Shown in pieces: positions 46,170 through 55,213 of a stretch of DNA of 64,000 bases. Location: NCBI GenBank assembly GCA_910575565.1, contig CAJTFL010000002.1, positions 1 to 64,000 on the forward strand, read 5' to 3'. The stretch is from Lachnospiraceae bacterium. GTDB lineage: Bacteria; Bacillota; Clostridia; Lachnospirales; Lachnospiraceae. Each line of letters opens with the position of its first letter. The stretch's first letter is position 1. The translations under genes and the position numbers were made by a program. The notes beneath the pieces are model-generated. The model was not told where the DNA came from. It was given only the letters and a program-made list of their open reading frames with translations, and did not search any database.

Positions 46170-47225
46170 TTAGCTCCCGCCGCCGTCAGGCGGCTTGTTA
46201 AACGCCAGGTCAAGCTGGCTCATCACACTCCGCAGCGTGCTTACTACCTTGTCGTAATCCATCCGCTTTGGCCCTACAATCCCTATGGTTCCTCTTAATC
46301 CTTCACCTAATACATAATTGGCCGTTACCACGCTGCAATCCTTCATGGACTGCACTGGCATCTCATCCCCGATATACACCTGGATTCCCGTGCCTGCATC
46401 TTCCTGGGAAGAATTTACATCCGAAATCAGCTCCCGGAGCATATCCTTCTGCTCAAAAGTGCTTAAAAGCCTGCTGGCTTTCTCCCCGTCGCTTAATTCC
46501 GGATACTTAAAAATATTCGTCGCCCCGCTGGTGTAAATCGGAAGTTCCTCCGCATCCGTCCGGACAGCCTCCGCAATCTGATCCAGCACGGATTCCACCA
46601 CCTTGCTGTGGGATCCGGCCTGTTCCTTTAACTTGGAAATCATGGTTAAATTAATCTCCTCCACCGTCAGGCCGTTTAATGTGCTGTTCAGCAAAATATT
46701 CAAATTCAGGATGTCTTCATCCCGCAGGCTGCTTGATAATGGAATCACGCTGTTCTTAATGATGTTTCCTTCCATCACCAGCACCAGCAGCAGCTTCTCT
46801 TCTTCCATTTTTGACAGCTGGATAAATTTCAGCTTATTCTGATGATACCTGGGGCCGCTGATCAGCGCCGCGTAATTCGTATTGGACGCCAGCATCTGCA
46901 CCAAACGTTTCAGCACCAGCTCCAGCCGATCCACACGCTGGAACATCAGTTCCTGCACCTGGTTCATCTCCTGTTCTTTTTCCTCCATCAGCTGGTCTAC
47001 GTAAAACCGGTAGCCCCTGTCCGAGGGAATCCGCCCCGCAGAGGTATGAGGCTGGATAATATACCCCATCTCCTCCAAATCCGACATTTCGTTTCGGATG
47101 GTGGCGGAACTTAGCTTCAAATCGGAATATTTTGAAATAGTTCTGGAGCCTACTGGTTCGCCGGTTTCCAAATAAGTTTTGATGATTGCCTTTAATATGG
47201 TAACTTTCCGTCCATCTAACCCCAT
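46170..47225 (-). CDS. hrcA: Heat-inducible transcription repressor HrcA
   Basis: This 351-residue repressor has an N-terminal winged helix (LKLSSATIRNEMSDLEEMGYI, then HTSAGRIPSDRGYRFYVD) and a GAF-like core ending GTIGIVGPKRMDYDKVVSTL. It binds the CIRCE element found upstream and needs GroEL for activity in other Firmicutes. It is first in the operon, so it is autoregulated. Confidence 0.98.
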   Translation of the reverse strand: MGLDGRKVTILKAIIKTYLETGEPVGSRTISKYSDLKLSSATIRNEMSDLEEMGYIIQPHTSAGRIPSDRGYRFYVDQLMEEKEQEMNQVQELMFQRVDRLELVLKRLVQMLASNTNYAALISGPRYHQNKLKFIQLSKMEEEKLLLVLVMEGNIIKNSVIPLSSSLRDEDILNLNILLNSTLNGLTVEEINLTMISKLKEQAGSHSKVVESVLDQIAEAVRTDAEELPIYTSGATNIFKYPELSDGEKASRLLSTFEQKDMLRELISDVNSSQEDAGTGIQVYIGDEMPVQSMKDCSVVTANYVLGEGLRGTIGIVGPKRMDYDKVVSTLRSVMSQLDLAFNKPPDGGGS

Positions 47226-47301
47226 CTCATCCCGCCTTTCCGATTTAATATTTAATGATGTTGAGTCAAAATCCTTTTGAGCCTGGCATCATTTAATCTT
47301 G

Positions 47302-47328
47302 TTAGCACTCAATAACAACGAGTGCTAA
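47302..47328. promoter_or_regulatory. CIRCE operator (HrcA binding site)
   Basis: A perfect TTAGCACTC-N9-GAGTGCTAA lies just downstream of the hrcA -10 element, about 80 bp before the start codon. Repression of the hrcA-grpE-dnaK-dnaJ operon is well established for this motif. Confidence 0.98.
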
Positions 47329-47342
47329 TTTCCACATAAGTT

Positions 47343-47371
47343 AATATATTACAATCTATATTATTTGTCAA
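47343..47371 (-). promoter_or_regulatory. hrcA operon promoter
   Basis: TTGACA (47366-47371), a 17 bp spacer and TATATT (47343-47348) lie on the minus strand. The transcript start would fall close to the CIRCE element, which is a classic arrangement. Confidence 0.88.
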
Positions 47372-47391
47372 TACTATTTTTGAAAAAGTTC

Positions 47392-47467
47392 CGCCAGACC
47401 GTGTTTGAAAACTGCTTTCTGTCAGATGTACAGATGGCAGGAATGATTTTTCAAACACGCTCTGGCG
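47392..47467. repeat. Dispersed inverted repeat, GTGTTTGAA family (best-paired copy)
   Basis: Outer arms CGCCAGA and TCTGGCG continue into CGTGTTTGAAAA and TTTTCAAACACG, with CTTTCTGTCAGATG and GATGGCAGGAATGA inside. It separates the leftward hrcA promoter from the rightward one at 47478. Confidence 0.7.
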
Positions 47468-47477
47468 ACTTATCATC

Positions 47478-47505
47478 TTGACATTTAATATTTTTGTAAT
47501 ATAAT
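47478..47505 (+). promoter_or_regulatory. Promoter of the first 3D-domain gene
   Basis: TTGACA (47478-47483), a 16 bp spacer and TATAAT (47500-47505) lie on the plus strand. The leader of about 365 nt to the start at 47877 contains repeats at 47633-47719 and 47717-47776 and no other gene. Confidence 0.75.
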
Positions 47506-47632
47506 AGTAAATGTGCCATAACAATTGTAATATTGCCCATTACTATCGCCATATACAGCAATGTGAATTTTCCATGAAAATGTTATCGCCCTACAGGCGA
47601 TTTGATTCAGGAATTCCAGATGCGCCCGAAGG

Positions 47633-47719
47633 TGTGTTTGAACATTCCTTTCCGCCAGATGTGCTTTCCCTCTTGCGTAAGATGCAGATGGCGGGCATGA
47701 ATTTCCAAATACGCTCTAG
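47633..47719. repeat. Dispersed inverted repeat, GTGTTTGAA family (diverged copy)
   Basis: The ends GTGTGTTTGAA and CCAAATACGCTCT flank CTTTCCGCCAGATG and CAGATGGCGGGCATGAA. The order matches the copy at 47392 with substitutions. Confidence 0.55.
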
Positions 47720-47776
47720 TACTGCGTTGCATAAATTCCAGTGAATATGCACCGTTATTTACGCAACGCAGTACTA
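47717..47776. repeat. CTAGTACTGCGTTGC inverted repeat
   Basis: Arms of 20 bp (47717-47736 and 47757-47776) match except for one base, around a 20 nt loop. It lies in the leader of the 3D-domain gene, directly against the previous repeat. It may be a tiny non-autonomous element or an RNA structure. Confidence 0.6.
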
Positions 47777-47876
47777 GCCTGGCAGTGCATATCTGCCGCG
47801 GACGCATGATGGTTTACATAGATGAATTATTCATGAAACGATTATGGTCTGGTTTTATGTAATTGCGAGGTACTGC

Positions 47877-48707
47877 ATGATGAAAAATCCAATAGCAAAA
47901 CAAGTAAAACATTTAATTTTATGCCTTATCGCCATCGCCTTGATGGCCTTTCCGGCAAGCGCCGCTGGTGTCCGTGGGAAAATCACCAGTATTGATTCCG
48001 GTTCCATAAGCGGATGGGCCTGGAATCCGGACAATACCAATGATGTCCAAAATGTTGAAATCCACATTTTCCAGGCCGGTAAAGCAGAACCAATCCAGTA
48101 TCTGCACGTTACCGCCGATAAATACCGGGAAGATTTGGTGGCCGATTTAAAAGACGGCTGGCACGGCTTCCGGGCAGAGGTAAACTGGTCCCAGTTTAAC
48201 TGCTCCGATTTCAAGGTAAAAGCCTATGTGGTCAAGGATGGCTCCTATTACCTCTTAGGGGATGCCGTAAGCTACAGCCGCACCTCCGGCAGCTCCTCAA
48301 AAGCGCCGGCTTCCTCCGTGAAGCCTGCCGCGCAGCCAGCGGCCCAGGTAACTATGGTGCAGCCGCCTTCCAGCGCGCCTACAGGGGCTTCCCCCCAGCT
48401 TGTGCCCATTTCCAACACAGAAACGCCTTTGGGCATCTTTTCCATCAGCGGCTATTGCGGCTGTGACGCCTGCGGAAGCGGCACAGGCCTTACCTACTCC
48501 GGCGTCATTGCCCAAGCAAACCACACCATCGCCGCCGATTTATCCATCCTTCCCCTGGGCAGCAAGGTCCGGGTAGGAAACGTTATCTACACCGTGGAAG
48601 ACATGGGATCCGGCATTCAGGGAAAAATGCTGGATATCTACTATAACAGCCACGAAGAAGCCATGGCTCATGGGCGTACACAGCAGGAAGCATATTTAGT
48701 CCAGTAA
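47877..48707 (+). CDS. Secreted 3D-domain protein with N-terminal beta-sandwich
   Basis: The protein has 276 residues from ATG 47877 (an ATG follows directly). The signal peptide ends near FPASAAG. Residues about 33-140 form a beta-sandwich domain with the phrase ISGWAWNPDN. A Ser/Pro/Ala linker follows. The C-terminal 3D domain has the three aspartates typical of lytic transglycosylase-like (MltA/Rpf-related) folds: AADLSILPLGSKV, VEDMGSGI and MLDIYY. It should act on peptidoglycan. A similar gene lies at 49661. Confidence 0.85.
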   Translation: MMKNPIAKQVKHLILCLIAIALMAFPASAAGVRGKITSIDSGSISGWAWNPDNTNDVQNVEIHIFQAGKAEPIQYLHVTADKYREDLVADLKDGWHGFRAEVNWSQFNCSDFKVKAYVVKDGSYYLLGDAVSYSRTSGSSSKAPASSVKPAAQPAAQVTMVQPPSSAPTGASPQLVPISNTETPLGIFSISGYCGCDACGSGTGLTYSGVIAQANHTIAADLSILPLGSKVRVGNVIYTVEDMGSGIQGKMLDIYYNSHEEAMAHGRTQQEAYLVQ

Positions 48708-48825
48708 ATGGGAAATATTTACAAACAGTCAGATAGAGCTGCCGCAGGCCGTTTGGGGTTTGCGGCAGTTTTTATTATTTAAAACCATTAGTTTCAAAAC
48801 TTTTATATTTATATCATTAATGCTT

Positions 48826-49430
48826 TTTTGCTGCGCCAGGCAATATTCCATCGTCACTTACGCGCAGCTCCTCCGGTGGCGCAGCGGACGCTAAACTCGT
48901 GAAAGCCCCCGCCCGGCGCCGACGTTTCAGGAGCGTTCCTCATGGAATATGGCCTGGCTTTGCTGCCTTACTGGCAAGCAGAGAATGGCACTCTCAGGTA
49001 TCCAGTACCTAGCCGCCTGTGGTGCATGTACACAAAGAAAACCGTATAAAACGGCGGCACTTAGCGAGGTCTTTTCGAGCTTAGTGTCCGTTCCGTTTTA
49101 TGTCGAGCGAGAGCGCGTTTTCGTGTGTACATGCACCACAGGCGGCGAACTCGCCAGCCTACGTATTTTCTCTAAGCCAGTAAACCCATCGTAAAAAACG
49201 CAGCTAACTCTATCCACTCCCAACACCATCTGAAGCAACCCAGCATCAAAATCCACCTTACCAGTTATCCAAGTTGATAAAGCATTCATCTCCCCTCACC
49301 TATCCAAGTTGACAAACCATTCATCTCCCCTCACCTATCCAAGTTGACAAACCATTCATCTCCCCTCACCTATCCAAGTTGACAAACCATTCATCTCCCC
49401 TCACCTATCCAAGTTAACAAACCATTAATT
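48826..49430. repeat. Composite structured intergenic element, copy 1
   Basis: Three parts occur in order: a palindrome with arms GCCAGGCAATATTCCAT and ATGGAATATGGCCTGGC (about 48835-48960); a second, stronger one with 22 bp arms around CCTGTGGTGCATGTACACA (about 49012-49150); and a 35 bp tandem array. The same order recurs at 60548-61160. A stretch of about 95 bp inside the second palindrome is the same in both. No protein gene is convincing; the MAWLCCLTGK-type frames are a by-product. Nothing else fills 48708-49485. Confidence 0.75.
49266..49430. repeat. 35 bp direct tandem repeat (4.7 units)
   Basis: Units beginning TATCCAAGTTGACAAACC start at 49266, 49301, 49336, 49371 and 49406 (partial). 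Copies 2-4 are identical. There are no spacers, so it is not a CRISPR. The other composite element has under two units at 61101-61160. Confidence 0.85.
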
Positions 49431-49485
49431 ATCCCCCTCCCCCAAGGAAAATTCTCCCATCCCCCCTCTTTTTTTCCAATAACCC

Positions 49486-49513
49486 TTGACAAATCCTGAA
49501 AATGAGGTAAAAT
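49486..49513 (+). promoter_or_regulatory. Promoter of the second 3D-domain gene
   Basis: TTGACA (49486-49491), a 16 bp spacer and TAAAAT (49508-49513) lie about 150 bp upstream of the start. The leader has a TGTTACATTATTTATTATTG tract of unknown role. Confidence 0.6.
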
Positions 49514-49660
49514 AGGCAATGCCAGTGATTATTACAAAAGTGTTACATTATTTATTATTGTGTTAACTTTTAATTGCTGTTATGTGTCGAATATATTGAT
49601 ATTTTGTATTTTACCTTCCGGCACAACACAGCGGCATTGGAAAGAGAGGTTGATGATTTG

Positions 49661-50239
49661 ATGAAAGCAGCTTATTTTAAGAAACACCTGATAAATCTAT
49701 TATTTACCGCAGCATTTGTGCCTGGCACAGCCATGACTGCCATGGCTGCCCAGGTTTACCAAAATACAAGCGAAGTCCGTGAGGAAGCCGTTGCGGACTG
49801 CACCCAGGAGGAACAGCCCATTATGGAGACCCCAAATATCGCCATGGCTCTGTCCAATCAGGTAAACGCCATTGTAGGAAACTCCAAAGGGGAAGCCCCG
49901 CAAGGCGCAGCATCAGTCCCCGGACAGCTGCTAAAGCTTCCCGGGCTCCGTCCCTTAGGTGTCTTTAAAACCACTGGCTACTGCCCCTGCCGCTCCTGTT
50001 CGGCCGGATGGGGACGCAGCACCAGCACTGGAGCCATAGCCGTCTCCAACCACACCATCGCCGTGGATCCAAGCGTGATCCCCTATGGAACGAAAGTAAT
50101 GATCAATGGCATTATCTACACTGCCGAGGATAAGGGAGGCGGCGTCCGCGGCAGGCATATTGATATCTTTTTTGACACCCACAGCGAATCCCGCATCCAG
50201 GGCGTCCAATACGCAGAGGTATTCCTCTTAGAACCATAG
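49661..50239 (+). CDS. Secreted 3D-domain protein
   Basis: The protein has 192 residues from ATG 49661 (GAGAGGTTGATG upstream); the frame is open further up but without a signal peptide there. A signal peptide ends near AMTAMAAQ. After a variable stretch, the 3D domain begins at about 100: FKTTGYCPCRSCSAGWG, then AVDPSVIPYGTKV, AEDKGGGV and HIDIFF with the three aspartates. It is a likely peptidoglycan-acting hydrolase related to YabE/YocH/YuiC. It lies in tandem with the gene at 47877. Confidence 0.87.
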   Translation: MKAAYFKKHLINLLFTAAFVPGTAMTAMAAQVYQNTSEVREEAVADCTQEEQPIMETPNIAMALSNQVNAIVGNSKGEAPQGAASVPGQLLKLPGLRPLGVFKTTGYCPCRSCSAGWGRSTSTGAIAVSNHTIAVDPSVIPYGTKVMINGIIYTAEDKGGGVRGRHIDIFFDTHSESRIQGVQYAEVFLLEP

Positions 50240-50267
50240 GGAAATTTAGCGCCATGCTCGGCACACA

Positions 50268-50300
50268 GCCAAATACCCCGCCGTAAGCAGCGGGGTATTT
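50268..50300 (+). terminator. Hairpin after the second 3D-domain gene
   Basis: Perfect arms AAATACCCCGC and GCGGGGTATTT lie about 30 bp after the stop. A further nested hairpin with GCGCC/GGCGC stems follows at 50325-50366, resembling that at 7472-7509. Confidence 0.55.
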
Positions 50301-50416
50301 GGTCTCCGCTCCGCTTCGGTCGTTGCTAAACAAGCGCCACTGGCGCTTAGCAACCCTCGCGGCATTCGCCAAATGCTCGTGCAAGCACGGCACTTGGCTC
50401 ATTGCTCGCAGAAATA

Positions 50417-50462
50417 AAAAGGATGCTGCAAAACCACAGTTTTTGCAACATCCTCTTTTTTA
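50417..50462. terminator. Bidirectional terminator
   Basis: Arms AAAAAGGATGCTGCAAAA and TTTTGCAACATCCTCTTTT give a stem with T-runs on both strands. It ends the leftward hybrid kinase gene (stop at 50492) and would also stop rightward transcripts. Confidence 0.85.
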
Positions 50463-50491
50463 TACAGCAGTTTTCAGCATCCCTTTCTCTT

Positions 50492-53400
50492 TCAGCGGAT
50501 GAACTGCTGCAAAACGCTCATAAACAATTCAATATCCAGCGGCTTGGCAATATGGGCATTCATGCCGCTTTTTAAGGCCGCTTCCTTATCCTCATCCATG
50601 GCATTGGCCGTCATGGCGATGATGGGAAGATTCGTCACATCCTTGCGGCACAGCGCCCGGATTGCCTTTGTGGCTTCGTATCCGTTCATCACCGGCATCT
50701 GCACATCCATCAGCACCGCGTCATAATAACCCTCCGGGGACTTCTCCACCATCGAAACCGCATCTGTTCCGTCCGGCGCCGCTTCAACCAGGAACCCGGC
50801 TTCATCCAGGATAAACTCTGCAATCTCCCGGTTTAACTCAACATCCTCCACCAAAAGAATCCTTTTCCCGCTGTAATCCGCCCGCATCCACACCACTTCC
50901 TTAGGCTTCCCGGAAAGGCCGGGATTGTTGGCTGACAGCAGGGCTGCTTTTAAGTCCGACATAAAAAGGGGTTTTGCGCAAAAAGCCGTAACGCCTGCCT
51001 CCTTCGCCTCTTCTTCAATATCCGCCCAGTCGTAGGCAGTCAGAATAATTATGGGCGCGTCATCCCCCACAACGGCACGGATTTTCTTTGCCGTTTCAAT
51101 CCCGCTGGTTTCCGGCATCTGCCAGTCAATGATATACGTATGGTAGGGATCTCCTTCTTCACAGGCGGATTTGGCACGGTATATTGCTTCCCTGCCGGAG
51201 GTGGTCCACTCAGAACGCAGGCCAATGCTTTTTAGCATCTTGCTCACGCTGTCGCAAACGTTCAGATCATCATCCACCACCAGGGAGCGCAGCCCCTCCA
51301 GCTCCTTGATCTGCTCCGCGCTTTTTTCAATATCCTGAAGCTGCAGTGAAAGCTTTACCGTGAAGGTGCTTCCTTTGCCCACCTCACTTTCTACGGTAAT
51401 CTCTCCCCCCATCATGTCCACAATATTCTTGGTTATCGCCATGCCAAGGCCAGCGCCCTGTATGCCGCTCCTGGTGGCGGTAGATTCCCGCTCAAAGGGT
51501 TCAAAAATATGCTCCACGAATTCCCGCGACATCCCGATCCCGTTGTCCTTGATGATAAACGCATATTCGCCCCATCCATGGCGGAAGGTGGTGTGCTGCA
51601 TAATCCGAAAGCTCACCGTCCCCCCTGCAGGGGTATATTTAACGGCATTCCCCATTAAATTAATAAATATCTGGTTCAGCTTCAGCGGATCGGCAATCAC
51701 ATCTTCATTCGTCACCCCGAAGGTATCGATAAACATTTCCAGCTGCTTGGCTTTTACCTGGGGCTGGATGATATTCACTAGGTTATGCATCAGCTCCGAA
51801 ATATTGCACTCCTGGTTATGGATCTGCAGTTTGCCGCTTTCTATTCGGCTCATGTCCAAAATATCGTTAATCAGGCCCAGAAGGTGGTTGCTGGAGGACA
51901 GGATTTTCTGCAGGCAGTCACGCACCTGATCAGTGCGCTCCATATGGCTGGCCGCGATAGTGGCAAAACCGATAATGGCATTCATCGGGGTGCGTATATC
52001 ATGGCTCATGTTGGATAAGAAGGTGGTTTTCGCCTGATTGGCGTGCTGCGCCTGCATCAAGGCATCCTGCAGCGCCTGCGTCTGTTCCCTCTGTTTCCTT
52101 ACCTGCTCCGTAATGTCCTTAGACACCACCATGGCAATCACATCGCCAGTGTCCTCATCCTGTGTCATGAAAAAGGACAGGCGGACGCACATGGGAACCT
52201 CTTCATCCGACTTTTCCCAATAGTCAACATCTACCTCCATATTTCCCTGCTCATACTGGGACTTTAAGTAATCTACATTTACCATGGCGGCATAAGCCTC
52301 CTGTGATTCCGCCAGGACAAACTGCGTCCACTTCTCAAAGCACACCGAAGCCTTGCAAGGAGCGGACAGCCCTGCCCGTGCCAGCAGCGGGATTTCCTTT
52401 CCATGGTCTGTCCGGATAATATCCTGCTCAATCTGATCCCTTGTTAAATTGCATTCAAATGTGTTAAATGAGTTGGACATAATGGCAATCCTGTACTGCC
52501 GTTCTTTCCGGTTTAATATGGCCTTCTCCCGCTGTTCGCTCAGTTCCCGCACTTTCAGCTCCGTTACATTTTGGCGGACATATAAAACCCGCACAGGAAC
52601 CCCATCCTTTCGTTCCAGGCACGCCACCAGAAGCTGTTCCCACTCCTCTTTCCCATGGCGCAGGACGTGGCATTCATGCACAGCGGAATCCTTCCTGCCA
52701 AGAAGCTCCTTAAGGGTATCAATCTGGGCAAACCGAGCCAGTTCTTTCTTTCCATCCTCCTCGATAATATCGCTCATCAGCACTTCAATAAACTCGCCGT
52801 ATACACCCTCCACCGGGATGGCGGCATTCAGCGGCTTGCTTCCTGCCGTATAAACATAGTGGTCATTCTTCAAATCCACAATCAGGTAACGGGAAGAAAA
52901 AAGAATATTCACGCCCCGCAGCACATCCCCAAAGGCCTTATTTTCCTTCTCCAGCTCCTTTCTCTGCCTTCTTGCATGGAGCACCAGGACAAAGAGATAA
53001 AGCGCAAACAAAACCAGCAGGCAGATTTCTAAGATAACCCCCGCACCATTCGCCCTGCGCACCATTGCCTGGGTGACATTTTTGGGAAATGTCTGGATAA
53101 GGGTATAATCATATCCCGGCAGGTGCATAGCACAGAGATTATCGGTTTTGCAGCCTTCACCGCACAGAAACGCCCCTTCACCGCCCTTTTCCAGCACGGT
53201 ACGCGCCGCCTTGGCCGCGGGGGAGTCAACTACGCCTGACTCAACCAGAAGATCAAGAAGATCACTTCCGTAAGATTCAAGAGCAGAGCCGGCAATTACC
53301 CTGCCATCCTTCGTGCACAAAAATACATCGGCCGCTTCGCCAAAATAGCTGGCGGCCAGCATATCCCGCAAATAATCCTCAGCGAAATACAGCCCTAGAA

Positions 53401-53902
53401 ACATCCCGGCGACCGTCCCCTCCCGGTACACTGGCGCATAAAATACCATCATAGGCTTTCCGGTAATCCTGGACTCCTTCACCGCTTCCAGGCCGCTTTC
53501 CCCCCGCATTCCCCGGGCAAAATACTCCCTGTCGGAGCTGTCATTCGTCGCCCCGCTGGAAGCGAGATTCACCCCATCCGCATTGGTAAAACGGATCGCA
53601 TCGAAAGTCGTATTATTTTCCAAATCCTTCAGCAGCTGGGCGGTAATTTCCCAGCTGTTTCCGTTATTGCTCACCAAATAGGCAGCGTTTTGTATGCGCT
53701 GTAAGGCATTGTCAAACTCACTTTCAATGCGCTTTGCCGTCTGGCGTGCGCAGTCCTGCGCATAAATCCGGTTTTGCTCCTGGATCCGCGTCCTGTTTTG
53801 TATTGTATATACCAAAAACAAAACAAGCACCACTGCCAGAAAAAGAATGGCATAGATAATCGGCTGTCCTGTTTTCTTCTTCTGTTCCATCTCACTTGGC
53901 AT
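50492..53902 (-). CDS. Hybrid sensor histidine kinase with two receiver domains
   Basis: This 1136-residue protein has a membrane helix (15-35), a Cache-type extracytoplasmic sensor (about 40-275) and a second helix (286-308). PAS-like regions (about 325-600) precede the phosphoacceptor H634 (NMSHDIRTPMNAII). The ATPase domain includes GNAVKYTPAGG and GAGLGMAITKNIV. Two receivers follow at about 890-1005 (IIDWQMP) and 1015-1136 (VLMDVQMP). No DNA-binding output or separate Hpt is present, so phosphate must pass to a protein encoded elsewhere. It may sense a small ligand outside the cell. Confidence 0.93.
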   Translation of the reverse strand: MPSEMEQKKKTGQPIIYAILFLAVVLVLFLVYTIQNRTRIQEQNRIYAQDCARQTAKRIESEFDNALQRIQNAAYLVSNNGNSWEITAQLLKDLENNTTFDAIRFTNADGVNLASSGATNDSSDREYFARGMRGESGLEAVKESRITGKPMMVFYAPVYREGTVAGMFLGLYFAEDYLRDMLAASYFGEAADVFLCTKDGRVIAGSALESYGSDLLDLLVESGVVDSPAAKAARTVLEKGGEGAFLCGEGCKTDNLCAMHLPGYDYTLIQTFPKNVTQAMVRRANGAGVILEICLLVLFALYLFVLVLHARRQRKELEKENKAFGDVLRGVNILFSSRYLIVDLKNDHYVYTAGSKPLNAAIPVEGVYGEFIEVLMSDIIEEDGKKELARFAQIDTLKELLGRKDSAVHECHVLRHGKEEWEQLLVACLERKDGVPVRVLYVRQNVTELKVRELSEQREKAILNRKERQYRIAIMSNSFNTFECNLTRDQIEQDIIRTDHGKEIPLLARAGLSAPCKASVCFEKWTQFVLAESQEAYAAMVNVDYLKSQYEQGNMEVDVDYWEKSDEEVPMCVRLSFFMTQDEDTGDVIAMVVSKDITEQVRKQREQTQALQDALMQAQHANQAKTTFLSNMSHDIRTPMNAIIGFATIAASHMERTDQVRDCLQKILSSSNHLLGLINDILDMSRIESGKLQIHNQECNISELMHNLVNIIQPQVKAKQLEMFIDTFGVTNEDVIADPLKLNQIFINLMGNAVKYTPAGGTVSFRIMQHTTFRHGWGEYAFIIKDNGIGMSREFVEHIFEPFERESTATRSGIQGAGLGMAITKNIVDMMGGEITVESEVGKGSTFTVKLSLQLQDIEKSAEQIKELEGLRSLVVDDDLNVCDSVSKMLKSIGLRSEWTTSGREAIYRAKSACEEGDPYHTYIIDWQMPETSGIETAKKIRAVVGDDAPIIILTAYDWADIEEEAKEAGVTAFCAKPLFMSDLKAALLSANNPGLSGKPKEVVWMRADYSGKRILLVEDVELNREIAEFILDEAGFLVEAAPDGTDAVSMVEKSPEGYYDAVLMDVQMPVMNGYEATKAIRALCRKDVTNLPIIAMTANAMDEDKEAALKSGMNAHIAKPLDIELFMSVLQQFIR

Positions 53903-53984
53903 ATTCCCTTCGTCCGAATAACCCCGAAAAGCGTCTGTGCCTTCACCCCCCTTTTCCCCATCAGACCTTCAGCAGAAACAATGT

Positions 53985-55181
53985 TCATCCTTCCCCATCC
54001 AGCAAAAAGCAGCTTAATACGTAATTGCTTACATCAATTCCCAGGCCAGTTAAGGCAATCCGGGTTCCTTTTTGCTTTAACAGGCCTTTCTTTGTCAAAT
54101 CCTCCATGACCTTTCCGTAAATCGATTCCATATGGATCCCAAATTCCCTGGTAAACGCCATATCCGTTACCCCTTCCAGCATCCTTAAGCCCAGAAACAT
54201 AAACTCTTCCATCCGTTCCTTCCGGCTCTGAAGGTGAATATGGCCATGGAGAAGCTCCAGACCATCCAGGGAAAAATCCAGCTTTTGGTACTTCTCCCTA
54301 TCTGTCTCATTGGAAAACCGCTGGCCCTTTACGCAAGAGGAAGCGCCCAGTCCCAGCCCTAGGTATTCCGCCCCTGTCCAGTAGCCCACGTTATGGCGGC
54401 ATCGGCACTCTGCCCTGGAAAAATTAGAAATCTCATACTGCTCATACCCGGCCTCCCCCAAAAGGCTTTGGGCCAGGTAATACATCCCTCGTTCTTCCTC
54501 CTCACCGGGAAGCTCCGGCCACAAGGCCAGGCTGTCTTCCCCCTGCCCCGGCATCGCCCCGTATCTGCGGCCAAAGGCTGTCCCTTCCTCGATCATCAGG
54601 CTGTAGGCCGAGATATGCTCCGGCTTCAGCATGATGACCTTCCGCAAGGTATTCCGCCAGGATTCCACGGTCTGCCCCGGGATGGCGCTCATTAAGTCTA
54701 CATTGATGTTGGAAAACCCCTCCATCCTGGCCCATTGGTAGCATTTCAAAAAATCTTCAAAGGTATGGATCCGCCCCAGCCATCTTAATTCATCATTGCT
54801 GGCTGACTGCAGCCCCAAGCTCAGCCGGTTGATCCCCGCTTCCTTATATATAGGAAGCTTTTTTCCCAAAAACGTCCCTGGGTTCGCTTCGATGGTAATC
54901 TCCGCGTCCTCAGCCACCGCAAACGCCCGCCTTACCGCCTGCAAAAGCAGGGTGATCTGCTCTGGCTCCAGGATGGACGGCGTCCCGCCGCCGATAAAAA
55001 CCGTCTCCACCTCATAGCCCTCATACCAGGGGCCCGAAGCCAGGATTTCACTTCTTAGCTGATCCATATATTCCGCCTGCTCCTGGCCGCAACAGGACGC
55101 AGAGAGAAAATCACAGTACAGGCATTTCCTTACACAAAACGGAATATGGATATACAGCTCCAAACTTTTTTTCCTTGCCAT
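53985..55181 (-). CDS. hemW: Radical-SAM heme chaperone HemW
   Basis: This 398-residue protein has Cys16, Cys20 and Cys23 in IPFCVRKCLYCDF for the 4Fe-4S cluster, then VFIGGGTPSILEP and the HNVGYW motif that marks HemW rather than coproporphyrinogen oxidase HemN. It is thought to insert heme into target proteins. It lies 32 bp downstream of lepA, a link conserved across Firmicutes. AAGGATAG precedes the ATG. Confidence 0.95.
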   Translation of the reverse strand: MARKKSLELYIHIPFCVRKCLYCDFLSASCCGQEQAEYMDQLRSEILASGPWYEGYEVETVFIGGGTPSILEPEQITLLLQAVRRAFAVAEDAEITIEANPGTFLGKKLPIYKEAGINRLSLGLQSASNDELRWLGRIHTFEDFLKCYQWARMEGFSNINVDLMSAIPGQTVESWRNTLRKVIMLKPEHISAYSLMIEEGTAFGRRYGAMPGQGEDSLALWPELPGEEEERGMYYLAQSLLGEAGYEQYEISNFSRAECRCRHNVGYWTGAEYLGLGLGASSCVKGQRFSNETDREKYQKLDFSLDGLELLHGHIHLQSRKERMEEFMFLGLRMLEGVTDMAFTREFGIHMESIYGKVMEDLTKKGLLKQKGTRIALTGLGIDVSNYVLSCFLLDGEG

Positions 55182-55213
55182 ATTAACGTCTATCCTTAGC
55201 CTTCAAGCGCGCC

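Noticed and set aside
47506-47630. Riboswitch in the leader of the first 3D-domain gene
   Set aside because: Some short stems can be drawn, but no known riboswitch consensus could be recognised.
48949-49194. 81-codon frame in composite element 1
   Set aside because: It is read through two palindromes and appears only because the element is conserved as DNA; the equivalent frame in copy 2 differs.
49266-49430. 35 bp repeats as a CRISPR array
   Set aside because: The units are contiguous with no spacers, and no cas gene is near.
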